From Pleurodeles waltl (lineage: Eukaryota; Chordata; Amphibia; Caudata; Salamandridae): 64,000 nt of DNA. How positions within the stretch are numbered: the stretch's first letter is position 1; each line of letters opens with the position of its first letter. Under the pieces are notes generated by a model, which was given only the letters and a program-made list of their open reading frames with translations, ran no database searches and was not told the origin of the DNA. The stretch is taken from the NCBI RefSeq assembly GCF_031143425.1, contig NC_090444.1, positions 1,348,072,323 through 1,348,136,322 on the forward strand, in the 5' to 3' direction. Positions 34,565 to 47,219 of this stretch are shown piece after piece. Both the position numbers and the translations under genes were made by a program.

Positions 34565-37500
34565 TTAACCCCTTCACTGCCAGGCCTTTTCCCCCTCAGA
34601 TGCCAAGCCTTTTTTTTGGCTGTTTGGGGCAGTTCGCGCTTAGGCCCTCATAACTTTTTGTCCACATAAGCTACCCACGCCAAATTTGCGACCCTTTTTC
34701 CAACATCCTAGGGATTCCAGAGGAACCCATACTTTGTGGTTTCCCCTGAAGGAGACCAAGAAATTAGCCAGAATACAGCAAAAATGTCGTTTTTAAAATA
34801 AAACAAATGGGAAAAAAGGGCTGCAGAAGAAGGCTTGTGGTTTCTTTCCCTGAAAATGACATCAACAAAGGGTTTGCGGTGCTAAAATCACCATCTTCTC
34901 AGCTTTCAGGAAAAGGCAAACTTGAATCAGAAAACAAAATTTTTCAACACAATTTTGGCATTTTACTGGGACATACCCCATTTTTACTATTTTTTGTGCT
35001 TTCAGCCTCCTTCCAGTTAGTGACAGAAATGGGTGTGAAAGCAGTGCTGGGTCCCGGAAAGCCAAACATTTCTGAAAAGTAGACAAAATTCTGAATTCAG
35101 CAAGGGGTCATTTGTGTATATCCTGCAGGGGTTTCCTACAGAAAATAACAGCTGAATTGAAAAAAGATTGAAATTGAGGTGAAAAAACAGCCATTTTTCT
35201 CCACGTTTTACTCAGTAACTTTTTCCTGCGATGTCTGCTTTTTTAAAAGCAATATACCGTTACGTCTGCTGGACGCTTCTGGTTGCGGGGATATATAGGA
35301 CTTGTAGGTTCATCAAGAACCCTAGGTACGCAGAGCCAATAAATGAGCTGCACCTTGCAATGGGTTTTCATTCTATACCTGGTATACAGCAATTCATTTG
35401 CTGAAATATAAAGAGTGAAAAATAGGTATCAAGAAAACCTTTGTATTTCCAAAATGGGCACAAGATAAGGTGTTGAGAAGCAGTGGTTATTTGCACATCT
35501 CTGAATTCCGGGGTGCCCATACTAGCATGTGAATTACAGGGCATTTCTCAAATAGACCTCTTTTTTTACACACTGTCTTGCATTTGGGAGGAAAAACTGT
35601 AGAGAAAGACAAGGGGCAATAACACTTGTTTTAGTATTCTGTGTTCCCCCCAAGTGTCCCGATAAAAATGGTACCTCACTTGCGTGGGTAGGCCTAATGC
35701 TCGTGACAGGAAACGCAACTTGGACACATCACATATTTTTACATTGAAATCTGATGTGTTTTTTGCAAAGTGTGTAGCTGTAGATTTTGGCCTCTAGCTC
35801 AGCCGGCACCTAGGGAAACCTACCAAACCTGCGTATTTTTGAAAACTAGACACCCAGGGGAATCTAAGATGGGGTGACTTGTGGGACTCTCACCAGGTTC
35901 TGTTACCCAGAATCCTTTGCAAACCTCAAAATGTGGCCAAAAAAACACTTTTTCCTCACATGTCGGTGACAGAAAGTTCTGGAATCTGAGAGGAGCCACA
36001 AATATCCTTCCACCCAGCATTCCCCCAAGTCTCCAAATAAAAATGGTACCTCATTTGTGTGGGTAGGCCTAGTGCTCGCAATAGGAAATGCCCCAAAACA
36101 CTATCTGGACACATCAAAAACAAAACTACCTGTTTTTGCGGGGGAGGGGGTCACCTGTGTTTTTGGTCGTGGGCTCAGCAGCCATCTAGGGAAACCTACC
36201 AAACCCAGACATTTCTGAAAACTAGACAACCGAGGGAGTCCAGGGAGGTGTGACTTGGGTGGATACCCCTATGTTTTCTTACTCAGAATCCTCAGCAAAC
36301 CTCAAATTTAGTTAAAAAAAAATTTTTTTCCCACATTTCTGTGTGGGACCACTGCACAGGGAGAAATTTCACACCTCCCAACGTTCCCCTCAGTCTCCTG
36401 GTAAAAATGATACCTCACTTGTGTAGGTGGGCCAAGTGCTTGGGACATGGAATAGACAAAAACATGTTGATTTTGAGGAGGAACCAAAGTGGGTTCAAAA
36501 GGGCAGTTTGAAGAAAAACATTTTTAGGCTGACAAGTGCAGCAGGAGTTTTATTGGTATAGATGAGACAATGTTGGGTGGTAGTAATTTTGTGGATTCTT
36601 GCAGATTCCAGAAAGTTCCATCGCAAAAATGTGGGAAAAATGTGTGATTGCCAGCAAAGTTGGAGGTTTGCAGGGCATTGGGAGTAAGAAAATGGTGCAG
36701 GGTGCATGTGAAGCACACCACCCTGGAATCACCCAGGTGTTTAGTTTTCAGATGTGGCTAGGTCTTGTGGATTTTTCTACATGGCAGCATCCGATAGTCC
36801 AAAAAGTGCAGCCCTCACTATTCCAAGTGGGATGATTTTGAGAGTTAGCCAAGCTCTCATGGCCCAAATGTAAAACCAAAATAATCAAATGTCCTCTTGC
36901 TTGCTGTGGGATAAGATGTTTTAGTGTACGGGGGGAGCTGAAAGACTGTTACCCCCTTCTGTTGGGATGGGGGCATAACCAGGCCCATACTGGTTGGTAG
37001 CCATCACCCCACCATTTATTTTAATTCCCTGGCATCTAGTAGACTTTCTGCCCCCCCCGGGGTGTGGATCAGGGGTAATTGCCTGGGCAGAACAACTTTG
37101 GCCCTATTTATTTGGGGTGGGGGTATGTCCATACCCCCACCCTCTTATTTTGAAAAAAATATCTTCCCTGGTCTCTGGTGGGCTTTCTGCCATGGTCCTT
37201 CTAAAAATAGGCCGATCTTCTCCCAAGGGGGCAGATATGGCCAACAGTAATGTGCCCCTATAGGAAGCGACCCTTGCCCAAGGTGCTGACCCCCTCCCCC
37301 AAAAAACACACACACACCCACACCCCCCCCCCCCCTTCCACCCCACCAATCCCTGGTATCTAGTGGTTTCTGCCCCACCCTTGGGGGAAGATTGGCCTAA
37401 CAAAAATAGGCTGATCTGCCTCGGGGGGGCAGAAATGGTCTGTAAATATTTTGCCCCCCCCTGGGGAATGGCCCTTGCCCAAGGGGCTGTTCCCTTTATG

Positions 37501-37617
37501 CGTAGGTATAATAAAACATTTTTTTTTAAATCCCTGGTGTCTAGTGGTTTCTGCCCCCAAGGGGGGGCAGAAATGGGCTAAAAAAAATTTGGCCCCGTGG
37601 GGAGCGACCCTTGCCTA
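34565..37617. mobile_element. Non-autonomous piggyBac-like element, copy B, right end lost
   Basis: It begins at a TTAA (34565-34568) with CCCCTTCACTGCC, the same terminus as copy A (18694). The interior follows copy A: 'ccaacatcct.gggat', 'taccgttacgtctgctgg', 'cacttgcgtgggtaggcctaatgctcg', 'cccagaatcctttgcaaacctc'. The inner module of about 300-400 bases built on 'tgtgggtaggcctagtgctcg' occurs at about 35680, 36055 and 36420. The right terminus is missing; homology stops at the TA microsatellite at 37621. Confidence 0.6.
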
Positions 37618-37620
<3 letters not shown>

Positions 37621-37684
<64 letters not shown>

Positions 37685-37685
37685 T
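37621..37685. repeat. (TA)n(CA)n microsatellite
   Basis: About 28 TA units followed by a few CA units. Ile/Tyr frames on both strands are artefacts. It may have replaced the right end of piggyBac-like copy B. Confidence 0.95.
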
Positions 37686-37924
37686 ACAGATATTATACAA
37701 AACCATAGAAATTCACCTGTCATAGTTATTTACCTCAAGGAACTAGAACTCGTGCCCTATGGTAACCATAACTCGCGCTCCCGCGATGCACAGTTTTTTG
37801 TCAAAAACATTACTTCAAAAACTACATTATATTATTAATGATGTTATCAAAGATGTCATGAGGGCCCTAATTTGTAGAGTAATTAGCAGTGCATGGCGAC
37901 AGTTATAGTGCGCAGCAGGAGTTG

Positions 37925-38085
37925 GACACAGGGCCTGGCCTGTGGCCAGGCCCGACCAGGCCAACCCCTATAACCACCCAAACCTGGGCTGCGCACGCCC
38001 AAAGTTCGTGTGTGGCGGGGGTTGGCCAGGCCCTGCGGCCAACTCCCATAACCACCCAACCCTGCACCATGCAAAGCCGAACAGT
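37925..38085. repeat. Two-copy ~75 bp tandem repeat, GC rich
   Basis: Two units share 'gccaggcc', 'ggccaac.cc.ataaccac' and 'ccaa.cctg'. The segment from 37686 to 37924 before it holds nothing recognised. Confidence 0.5.
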
Positions 38086-38095
38086 TTGTTTCTCT

Positions 38096-38575
38096 TTGTG
38101 TGAGAATAGGTGTGAAAGGGTGTCTCGGGGTGTGTGTGTGTGTGTGAAACTGGGTGCGTGAGAGTCTGAGTGGGAGGGTCTGAATGGGTCTTAGAGTGCC
38201 TGCATGAGTGTCTGAGTGGGTCTGTGACTGGGTGTGTGAGGGTCTGAGTGGGTGCGTGAATGGGTGCATCAGTGTCTGAGTGGGTCTGTGAGTAGGTGCA
38301 TGAGGGTCTGAGTGGCTCTGTGAGTGGGTGTGTCAGTGTCTGAGTGGGTCTGTGAGTTCGTGCATGAGGGTCTGAGTGGGTTTGTGAGTGGGAGCATGAG
38401 CGACTGGGTCTGTGAGTGGGTGTGTGAAGGTCTGACTGGGTCTGTGAGCCTGTGGGAGGCTGAGTGGGTCTGGGTGGGTGCATGAGGGTCTGAGTGGGTG
38501 TTTTAATGAGCGCATGAGTCTCTGAATGCACGTACGAGTGAATTAATTAGTGTATGAATGAGTCTGTGAATTTGT
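38096..38575. repeat. Minisatellite of 'gtctgagtgggt' units
   Basis: About 480 bases of variants of 'tgagggtctgagtgggtctg', in mixed ~16-base steps and longer ~32-base higher-order units. The 187 codon minus-strand frame rich in Thr, His and Pro at 37968-38531 is generated by this repeat and is not a gene. Confidence 0.85.
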
Positions 38576-41040
38576 TTTGAATTTTATAAAATTGTGTTTT
38601 TTTGTTGTTTTTTTGTGCCTATTCTCGAATATTGCGCATCGTGAACAAAAATGATTTCAAACACCCTATATAACACTCTTGGGGTCAGGGTATACCTCCA
38701 CCCTGACCCCTTATGCTACTTTTTCATTTTGTTTTTCATTACCAAGCACAGTGTCCCCGGGACTTTAAAATGGCGGACAAAAGGTTGTAGCCAGAAAATT
38801 ATAGCGCTTCTATTTGTGCGTGCATTCGCTAGTATTCGCAAATTGAGATCTCAGATATACACATTTGGATTTTCTTTAATTTCTCGTAAACTACTGAACG
38901 GATTTACATCAAATTTGCACAAGTGTAATCTACGTACCGAAACCTACCTTTCTGCTAAATTTTATGTCATTCCTGTGAGAAAAGGCCACTTTTTGATATA
39001 TTTACCCCCCCCCACACACTTTTTGCCTGATGTATGGTGTAGCCTAGAATTTGATAGTGCCCAGGGCCCTGCTAATCAGGTTTCCTGGACCAGAGCTATT
39101 TCCCTAAACTGTTGTAATGCATTGGCACAATTGGTGACACTCTTGGCTGCCAGCATAAGCCCCTAGTAAATGGTACTCAGTTGCCCAGGGCAGGAGGCAC
39201 TAAGGTTAGGCCCCTCAGGGCAGCAGCACTGATTGTGCCATCCTCTAGGCCCGTGCATCCAGGTGCATCCAGCATTGCCATTGCAGACTGAGTGCCCTGA
39301 TGCAAATGTAAAGTGAAAACTCGACATGGCACACTACCTGTGTGCCCTGTCCACTGCATAGTATGTAGGTAAGTCACCCCTCTGGCAGGCCTTCAGTCCG
39401 AAGGCAGAGTGCACTATTGTATGTGAAGGCATGGCTGCATGATCTACATCCCCCACTATGTCCTTGCCAAACCTGGGACATAATGAGTGAACAGAGCAGC
39501 CATATTAAAATTCATGTGCTGGACACTGGTCAGTACAGGTTTCACAGCAACATGATGGCCACTCTAAATCCTGGGTTATTTGGTATCAAACAACTCAGAA
39601 TGATAAATCCATACTAGTGCCAGTATTGGATTTATTATAAAAGAAATCCAGGGGTCACCTTAGAGGTGTCCCCTGCAAAAGCTAATTAACCTTGCATGGT
39701 TGCTGACTGGTTCTATCCAGCCTGCCACCTCCAGATACCCAATCTACAAACCTTGGGTGAGAGATCTGTCTCTCTGGTTTGTAGAACAAAGCCCTTCCTG
39801 GGTGGAGGTGCCAACACCCCCTCCCTCAGGAAAGTGTACTGCCCTCACGGTGAGCTTCAAAGGGCTAACCGTCTTTGAAACTCAACCCCCAGGCCTGCTG
39901 CTTGCAGCAGATGGTAACCCCCATGCAAACCCCCACTTTTGGTGGGAGCAACGGCGGGAAACTCAAAGGGTAGGACGAGTGGCCCCTCCTGGCATGCACC
40001 ACCCCTAAGGTGTTGCCTGTGAGATGGGCACTCCATTTAATTTTCCTCCATCTTGAATGGAAGGAAAATAGCCAATCAGCGATAGGGAAGTGACCCTTCC
40101 CACAGGAAGTGGTCACTTTAGTGGGTGTTGCCACCCAAACGTAGGTGACCTATTGGTCACTAGAAGGTTCCCCCTAAAACGCCCACCAAATACAGTATTT
40201 AGTGGGCATCTCTAGACCAGGAAATCAGATTTGACAGACAAAGGAAGACTAGGAACAAGAAGATCACAAGAACTGTGGACCTGCTGTACCCAAGAAAAGA
40301 ACTCCTTTCAGAGTGAAGGTACCACTTTACAACTTGAACCAAGCAAGCCAGTGAGGGTCACTTCACTGACCAGCGGCTAACTCTCAAACCGGATGCCGCA
40401 GCTGGACCAAACGTCACCCGACCACTGCGAGGACAAATCCTGCCTGTGTGCCAAGTTTGGTTGCACTGCGACCCCTAGTGGCCAGACCGTGCCAATACTC
40501 TGGGTATTGGTCAGCTAACATCGGACACCGAGAAAAACAGCCAGCCCGGGGCTGCAACTGGACCAGGAGGAAGCCCCAGTCAAGGGACTTCTGGAACACC
40601 CTGGACATCCCACCAGAATGCCCCCATTATCCTGCAAACAACCCTTTAACCAGCTTACCTCTTGCTCCAGAGGGCATCCTTGTGCACAGCTCCTGACTCA
40701 CCAATTTGCTATGCACCCGGCTGGCCTGTGTTCTGCACCGAAGAGCCTGCTGTGTCCTAAGGGTCCCCCACCCCTTGCAACCTCGAGACTCCAAGGGGAC
40801 CCGGGAGATCTAACTAACCTGTGCAGTGCTTTTCCAAGTGGCCCCACGCAGTGGCCCTGCACCAGCTCCAGAGACCTTCTCCAGCTGACACAGTGTGCCC
40901 ATCAACAACCTCTACCAACCTGCAGAAGAAGAACATGGTAAACCAACTGTACGATTGTACGTGTATTTTGAAAGTTGCTCCACCATTGATTACTATAGTG
41001 CGTAATTATCCTCAAAATGACTATTTTCATTAAAGTTCTA
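38576..41040. other. Unidentified interspersed repeats, no gene
   Basis: At 38640-39030 is an A+T-rich segment, and at 39040-41040 a GC-balanced segment with the texture of a long LTR ('gccctgtccactgcatagtatgtagg', 'tgggttatttggtatcaaacaac'). I see no second copy in the window to set boundaries. Open frames of 60-107 codons on both strands (for example 39700-40008, 40618-40941) overlap one another and show no domains. Confidence 0.4.
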
Positions 41041-41049
41041 AAATTCATA

Positions 41050-41570
41050 TCTCAAAAAGTACTTCTGATCTTCGGCAAGAGCAGCAACACATGGAACGAT
41101 TCCTGGTAGCCTTCAGAACTAGGACCAGCACACACTCCCTCCGAACAAGCCAGAACCCTCAGAATCATCATTGACAACAGGCTTACTATGGAATCACAGA
41201 TTAACACAGTCTCCTATGCCTGCTTTTTCGCTCTGCACATGCTACATAAGATCTTCAAGTGACTAACCCTGCACACAAGACGCACAGTGACACAGGTCCT
41301 CATAACCAGTTGACTAGACTACGGCAACGCCCTCTAAGTAGGAATCGCCTCACAACACCTACAAGGACTGCAGACGATACAGAATGCCGCATTCAGACTC
41401 ATCCCCCACCTTCCACAACAATCCCACATTACACCACACCTCAGGCAACTCCACTGGCTCCCCATGCAGAAGAGGTGCATATTTAAGCTCCTGACCCTCG
41501 CACACAAAGCTCTACACAACCAAAGACCCGCCTATAATAACTACCACCTGAATTTCCACCAACCATCAAG
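41050..41570 (+). pseudogene. CR1/L2-clade LINE, 3' part of the RT gene
   Basis: The plus frame reads LLIFGKSSNTW, RIIIDNRLTMESQINTVS, LDYGNAL, LQTIQNAAFRLIP, HITPHLRQLHWLPMQKRC and FKLLTLAHKAL. This is the conserved tail of CR1/L2-type LINE ORF2 downstream of the RT active site. Stops interrupt it three or more times. It starts at the same point of the protein where the opposite-strand fragment at 41965-42720 ends. Confidence 0.8.
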
Positions 41571-41700
41571 TGGTTTCAGGGTGATCCGTCAAGCTTGGGC
41601 TGAGAAAAAGATGTGGGGGGGGGGCAAAAAAGTGGCATTTCCCATGTTACTTTCCATAGGACCTTTACATAAAACTACAGCCCGAACCGTGGGACGGAAT

Positions 41701-41960
41701 TGTAGGAAGCTGGCCCTCTATGTAGTGTGCAAAGATAGGCACACTGTGCAGGGGTTCCAGGCAACCACACATTGGTTAACAGGGGTAAAAACTAGATCAC
41801 CTAATGCTCTAATTTTTAAGGTAGCTTGGCGAAGCAGTTAAGCCAATCTTAGAGAAGTGCAAAGCATTTATTGTACTCACAGCATCAATCTTGCAACTCA
41901 CACACTCAAAGGAATAACTCAAGAACGATTTATACTTCAGATTTGTATATAATTTTTAAG
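41701..41960 (+). repeat. Possible 5' piece of another LTR (TGTAGGAAGCTGGCC)
   Basis: It begins TGTAGGAAGCTGGCCC, similar in style to the reverse complement of the end of the 3-kb LTR family (TGTAGGAGGCTGGCC). No second end is visible before the LINE fragment starts at about 41965. Confidence 0.3.
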
Positions 41961-41964
41961 AGCA

Positions 41965-42720
41965 AGATTATCAAAATATCAGAACTCCAGTCTTGTTTGT
42001 GTTTAGCTGCAGGCAGTTTTCTTTCATCCAGTTGGCAACACTTGTCATGCATCTGTGGAAGTTGGTTTTGGTTGTGGTGGGGGGTTGTTGGTGAGCACTG
42101 AGGAAGAGTTTGGTGTTGTCTGCATAGGAGATTATGTTGAGGCTGTGGGAACTGACGATGTTGGATAGCGGGGTCATTTATTTGTTAAAAAGCATGGGGC
42201 TGAGGGATGATCCTTGGGGGGGACTCCGCAGATGATGTCGTTTGGTTTGAAGGTGAAAGGAGCTAGGTGAATACTCTGGTTTCTTCTGGTGCCGGAGGAG
42301 GTGCTCCTTCTGAGTGCGTCCCCTTGGATGCTGAAGTGGTGGAGTCTTTTGATCAGTGTGTGCTGGGATATAGTATTGAAGGCCGCTGAGAGGTTGAGGA
42401 GGACAATCCGCTGTTTCTCCTCGGTTGAGAAGGGTGCGGATGTTGTCCATGGATGAGATCAGGGCTATCTTAGTACTGTGATTGATGCGGAAGCCGGGTT
42501 GGGAGGTGTAGAGCAGCTGGTTCTGCTCCAGGTAGGTCATGATTTGCTTGTTGATGATTTTTTTCTAGTACCTTAGCTGGGAAAGGGAGCAGGAAGATTG
42601 ACGTGTAGTATTTGATTACACTATTGTGAATCAGACTCTTAAAGGTTTGGGTGACGTTCACAAATTTGTTAGTGTGTTTTTCCATGGTGTTATTTAAGTG
42701 GGTGTCTACAAGAAGCATAG
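41965..42720 (-). pseudogene. CR1/L2-clade LINE, RT core
   Basis: The minus strand reads LLPFPAKVLEK near 42580, LEQNQLLYTSQPGFRINHST near 42480-42535, GSSLSPMLFNK near 42180-42215, and an active-site block IISYADNTKLFL near 42100-42135, where Asn replaces the second Asp. It ends with NTNKTGVLIF at 41971. Frame shifts lie between these blocks. The next protein segment is found on the opposite strand at 41050. Confidence 0.8.
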
Positions 42721-43062
42721 CTGTCAGATTCTATTTTTGTGATGATGGTTCTCCTTTTTTGCTCTATTGCAACATCATGCATTGCAGTGAATGTCTGTGT
42801 CTGAAGTGCCACAAAAAGTATCATATAGAACGATAATAACATGTTTTAGTTAAAATATAAATTCTTTCTTGGTGTTACCATACCAAATTAATATTTTGTG
42901 CCACATACCTGTAATACTCCCTAAACACCTCACATTGAATTTAGCACATCAGCAATATATCAAGGCACCAGCACTCACTCTTGAAAATATTTACTTTCCT
43001 TCCCTGCAAGCAGTTTCTGAACTGCAGTCCAAACTATAGTACTTTTGCATCTGAATCAAGAC
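42721..43062. other. Non-coding DNA, nothing recognised
   Basis: Spacer between the CR1/L2 fragment and the TIR element, A+T rich, without a gene. Confidence 0.4.
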
Positions 43063-43687
43063 AATGACCCACATTTTGAGTTTGTTGGGCGGAAAAGGCC
43101 GGCTGCCAAACTCCTGAGGTCAGTTCACTGCCAGTGTGGTGACCTTACCGCAGCCCCTATTACGAGTTTCCCGCTGCGTCAGCTGGTGGAAACAGAGTTT
43201 CCGCCCACTGGCTCAGGGGGAAAACAGCCCACAACATTGACGCCAACTTGTAATCGAGCCGACGGCAATGTTGTGGTGTGTAGGGTGCAACAGAACCCGT
43301 CACTCTTTTACACTGTCACTGCTAAGCAGACAGTGAAAAGTGGGACCGAGCTGCCCATGGGGGCCCCTTCACTGCCTTTGCCAAGTGCATGGGTTCCATG
43401 GGGCCCTCAGCACCCCGTCACTACCAGCTTTTACATGGCGGTGCAACCGCTGTGTAAAAGCCAGCAGAGAGTGTACTTGTAATCCCCAGGGCACCGCTGC
43501 CCTTGTAGATTTAGACTGCCGCACCACCAGGCTGTCGGCCGGCGAAAAAGTTGCGTTGACTGCAGTCCGACCGTGGCGCGTTCGCCTCTGTCACAATGTG
43601 GAGGCCAGAATGCCACATTGGCGGTAGTCCGACCGCCACCGCGAGTCTGGCGGTCCTAAGACGGCCGTGCTCGTAATGAGGGCCAAT
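43063..43687. mobile_element. 619-bp GC-rich TIR element (MITE-like)
   Basis: Element 43066-43684. Its left end GACCCACATTTTGAG matches 11 of 15 positions of the reverse-complemented right end GGCCCTCATTACGAG. AAT flanks both sides (43063-43065 and 43685-43687). The interior is GC rich with repeated 'ggcggt' and 'ccgcc' and codes for nothing recognisable; the 145 and 95 codon frames are incidental. The end type and 3-bp duplication are like those of the 68-bp MITE at 7069. Confidence 0.6.
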
Positions 43688-43859
43688 GTCTCATCCCATC
43701 CAGAAATATCACTGACCCCTGAAAGGTATCCTACGCAATCCAGTATGTATCATCAAAGGCCTTAACAGATCTGACCCCATCATCCCTAGTACTGCTTCAG
43801 TTTCGGAAGAGCAATCTCACTCTCATATGGGATTCTGGTCAAGGTTGATAATGCTACCC

Positions 43860-46240
43860 CGGGGGTCCCCATTCCATAGTGGCAATCCTGTCACAATGTC
43901 TACTCTCTGGAACCACATATATTGCCTGTTTTAGCATATGTATAGGAATTTGGGTAGTGTGATTATCTTTTTCAGTGTGGCTCTGCCAAGTAGGGAGATG
44001 GGGAGTTTCTTCCAGTGTCCTGCATCCATTTAGTATTCCTCCAGAATTCTATTCAGGTTATATCTCATATGTATTTTTGTGTGTATTCCGAAGTATTTAA
44101 AACCATCCTGTTCCTATTTTAGTGGACAATTATAAATGACAGAATGTAGCGAATGTGTCAAGGAAAATATGGCTGATTTGTGCTGGTTCATTTTCACCCT
44201 AACTATTCATCAAATCTGTCCATTATTTCCAGAATCCTGGATACTAATCTTTCAGGCTGTGCTAGGTAGAGGAACAGGCCATTTGTGTATAGGGAGAGCA
44301 CATACTTTAAGCCTGAGTCCCCGGATTAGGAAGTCTCCCTGAGCTCAACCTGCAAGGTGTTCCATCGCAAACAGGAGGGGGTAGAGAGAACAGCCCCATT
44401 TCATGCCCTGGCCCAGCTGGAACTCCTGTGACAGGGTACCAAACGCTGAACCTTGCAATTGGTTTAGTGTACAGCAACCCGACCCACTATAGGAATTGAC
44501 GGCCAAACCCCATCTTCATCAGCACCTTCTGAAAATATGTCCATTCTGTTGAATCAAATGCCTTCTCGACATCGTGTCAGTTGCACCACTAGTACTTGCA
44601 TTGTGCTTATTCTTGCCAGGCAGCCGTGTCAGTGCCGGAGTTTGTGGCACATAGATCTATGAGACATGAAGCTTGACTACCCTGTAATTATTAGTTTATC
44701 AATTATTAGGAGAAGGCATTTAGCAAGAATGGTTGCCAATAACTTGGCATCCGTATTGAGGAGAGAGAAAGGCCTATCAGTGGCGCATTCCTCTGCTGGT
44801 TTGCCGCTTTTGTGAATGAGCATTATAGTGGCTGTTCTAATGTCTTGTGGAAAATACCCTTCCTTCTTGTTATCATATAACATGTGTTTAATGGATTCCT
44901 CAGTTTCCTGCTCAGACATTTAAGGAACTTGAGTTGCTTTATTACCTCTATTTTCTTTCCACCTTTAGTTTTTGGTTTAACTGTTTCCTATCTTCTCAGG
45001 ATATGGAAACAATTGGGATGTCTGTTAGGAAGTTCCCCAGATCTGCAAGTGATGGCCTCTTTATAGAATCTTACAGTTAGAGATAGTCCACAAATTTATG
45101 TGCAATTGCTTTGGATGTGTTCACCACCTTGCCTTGGCCTTTTGTTATATTTCTAACCCATTCCAGCTTTGCCACTCCAGCCAACATCTTCCCTACTTTA
45201 TTACTGACCTTATATAGTCTGTGCTGTTTCAACTAGAATAGTACCCTTGCCTTTCCCTTCACCATCTGCCTATGGGCGTCTTTAACCAATGTCATCTGGT
45301 GAGACGGGTTCACCTCTGGTTCATGTAATTCCTCTGCCATGTTTGTTCCAGTTCATACACTTCCTTTTCCCTCTCTCTTTGGTTACCTGTTGGAGTAGAT
45401 ATGAGCTATGTACGAAGGACAGTTTTGCTGGCCTCCCACACCATCACTGCTGAGTCTACTGATTACCTCACTTTCCTGGAAGTAGAGATCTGTCTGCTGC
45501 ATCAGATACTTTCTGGTCTCTCAGCCTTTTGAAACCTAAGATTGTGGTCTCCTACTCCACGATTTCCCAGGCCTATCGATCTCCACCTTAGTGTATAATG
45601 GGGAGTTGTCAGATATCCCCCTTGTAAGAATTGTGTGTCCCTCTACCTCTTCCCTTCTGCGGATGGCACAAGGATGTAATCCAGTCTAGTGTGAGACTTC
45701 ATTCAATTAGAAACCTATAATTGTTGTTCTGTAGTGATGTGAGCCTCCCTCCATATGTCAGTCCGTCCCACTGCTCTCCTGAAATTGTGTGTGTGCACTT
45801 CTGCTTGGTTGTGGTGATTCTGTCTAGCTCACCCTGTATTGTTAGGTTCAGATACCCTCCTCACATCCAGGAGGGTGTGACTGGACTGGATTGTCAATCC
45901 TCCACTGCTTTCAACATAGCCAACATCAGAACATCAGCCCCCAGGAAAGTATACAAAGATTACCATAATCTTCTCTCCATTCCATTTCAAACATGCAGCT
46001 ACCTAGCATCTACTCAGATCTTTCTGAATTGGACATTTTGAGAATAGAAGCATTTTCTTGGCCATGATTCCCATCCCCTTGAAGCCGGACGTGAACCCTG
46101 AAAGAGCCAGGGTCTTGTATTTTCCCCAGCCCAGGAACCCACAGTTATTGCCTACTAAGTAGGTCTTTTTCAGGAACACAAGATCAGGACTATGCCTGTT
46201 GAGGAATTTCATTGCTACTGCCCTCATCAACTTATGACCT
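43860..46240 (-). pseudogene. L1-type LINE ORF2 (endonuclease and RT), antisense
   Basis: From 46240 downward the minus strand gives an endonuclease start with FLNRHSPDLVFLKKTYLVG (46140-46200). It continues through worn sequence to IMLIHKSGKPAEEC (about 44790-44830) and SLLNTDAKLLATILAK, then VEKAFDSTEWTYFQKVLMK (44530-44580), a GCSLYPLLFAM block near 44370-44410, and LPISLLGRATL near 43980-44010. These are the L1 ORF2 endonuclease, RT fingers, palm and thumb, in order. Stops and frame shifts are frequent and the active-site FADD block is not clearly legible. The 3' end is missing before the TIR element at 43684. Confidence 0.75.
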
Positions 46241-47219
46241 AGCCCAGAGTTTCTTCACCTGTGGTTCGAGGACTCGTGGGAGTTCATGAGGCCTACGCAG
46301 GCGGTCCACAACTGTATTACAAAATTGAGTAATATGAAAAGTATTTTAAATTTATAAAATATTTACAAATGAAGCAAAATTGAAAATTTTAAAACATTTT
46401 CTATATTTGATTGAACTAACAAAATATTTAAATATCTGAGCATTTGTTTGGTGTATACTTGTTTTTTGTACTTTTGTCTATTTTTTTGAGGTTCATATCA
46501 TAGAAATCCCTGATCCACGAATTCAAATAATGATTCAGTGGGGTTGCATAGAAGTCAATAGGTTAAAAACCGTTGGCCTAGCCTAGCCCATTCATACTCC
46601 ATGTAGCTATTTTAAGGCTTTCCCTTTGGGCTGCTAACCCCAGCGGTATGGACGTTGTTTTTAGTGTCTGTGTGGTCCTCTGGTGTCCAGATTGTGCCTT
46701 TCATTCATTTGAACTTAAATCTGTCATATTTCTGGCCAGCCTTACCCCACTCAATGCACCCTGCTGTGAGTTTAAAACTGTCCATTTCCCTAATGCCTGT
46801 TCCCCTATCCCCCATGATAAACTTTAAATTATTGTACTTCCACAACAGAAATGTTCATTGCTTTCTCATCTCTTTTTGTGACTGTAGGAGAAAGTGCCCC
46901 CTCCCAGGTGTGGTGTGCATGGTCCATCAACCTCCGACCCCCTCAGGCATGGACTTTCCATCTTGCCTCTGTTCATGATGCATCAGAGTCCTTTAGTGCT
47001 GGCTGTACTCCTCTCACACAGGGTCCTCTGTGTCCATTGCAGCCTTCAGGGTCACCTTAGGCTTCTTTTCATTGCAGCTCTTGTGTTGCAGTTTGTTTCT
47101 TGTTTCCAGAGTTCCCCCAGCCCTCTAGCGATATCCTGGTGTCCTAACGCACCAGGATTTTCCCTCTGCCAGAAACTTGTAGCTGAAAAGGAAAGAGTAT
47201 CATATATGGGCTGCGATAG

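Noticed and set aside
37541..37838. Ile/Tyr open frames on both strands
   Set aside because: They lie on a TA microsatellite.
37968..38531. 187 codon minus frame rich in Thr, His and Pro
   Set aside because: Encoded by a 'gtctgagtgggt' minisatellite; no domain, no splice or translation context.
41050..42720. Twin-priming inversion as the cause of the split LINE
   Set aside because: Twin priming places the inverted 5' part upstream of the sense 3' part; here the order is the reverse.
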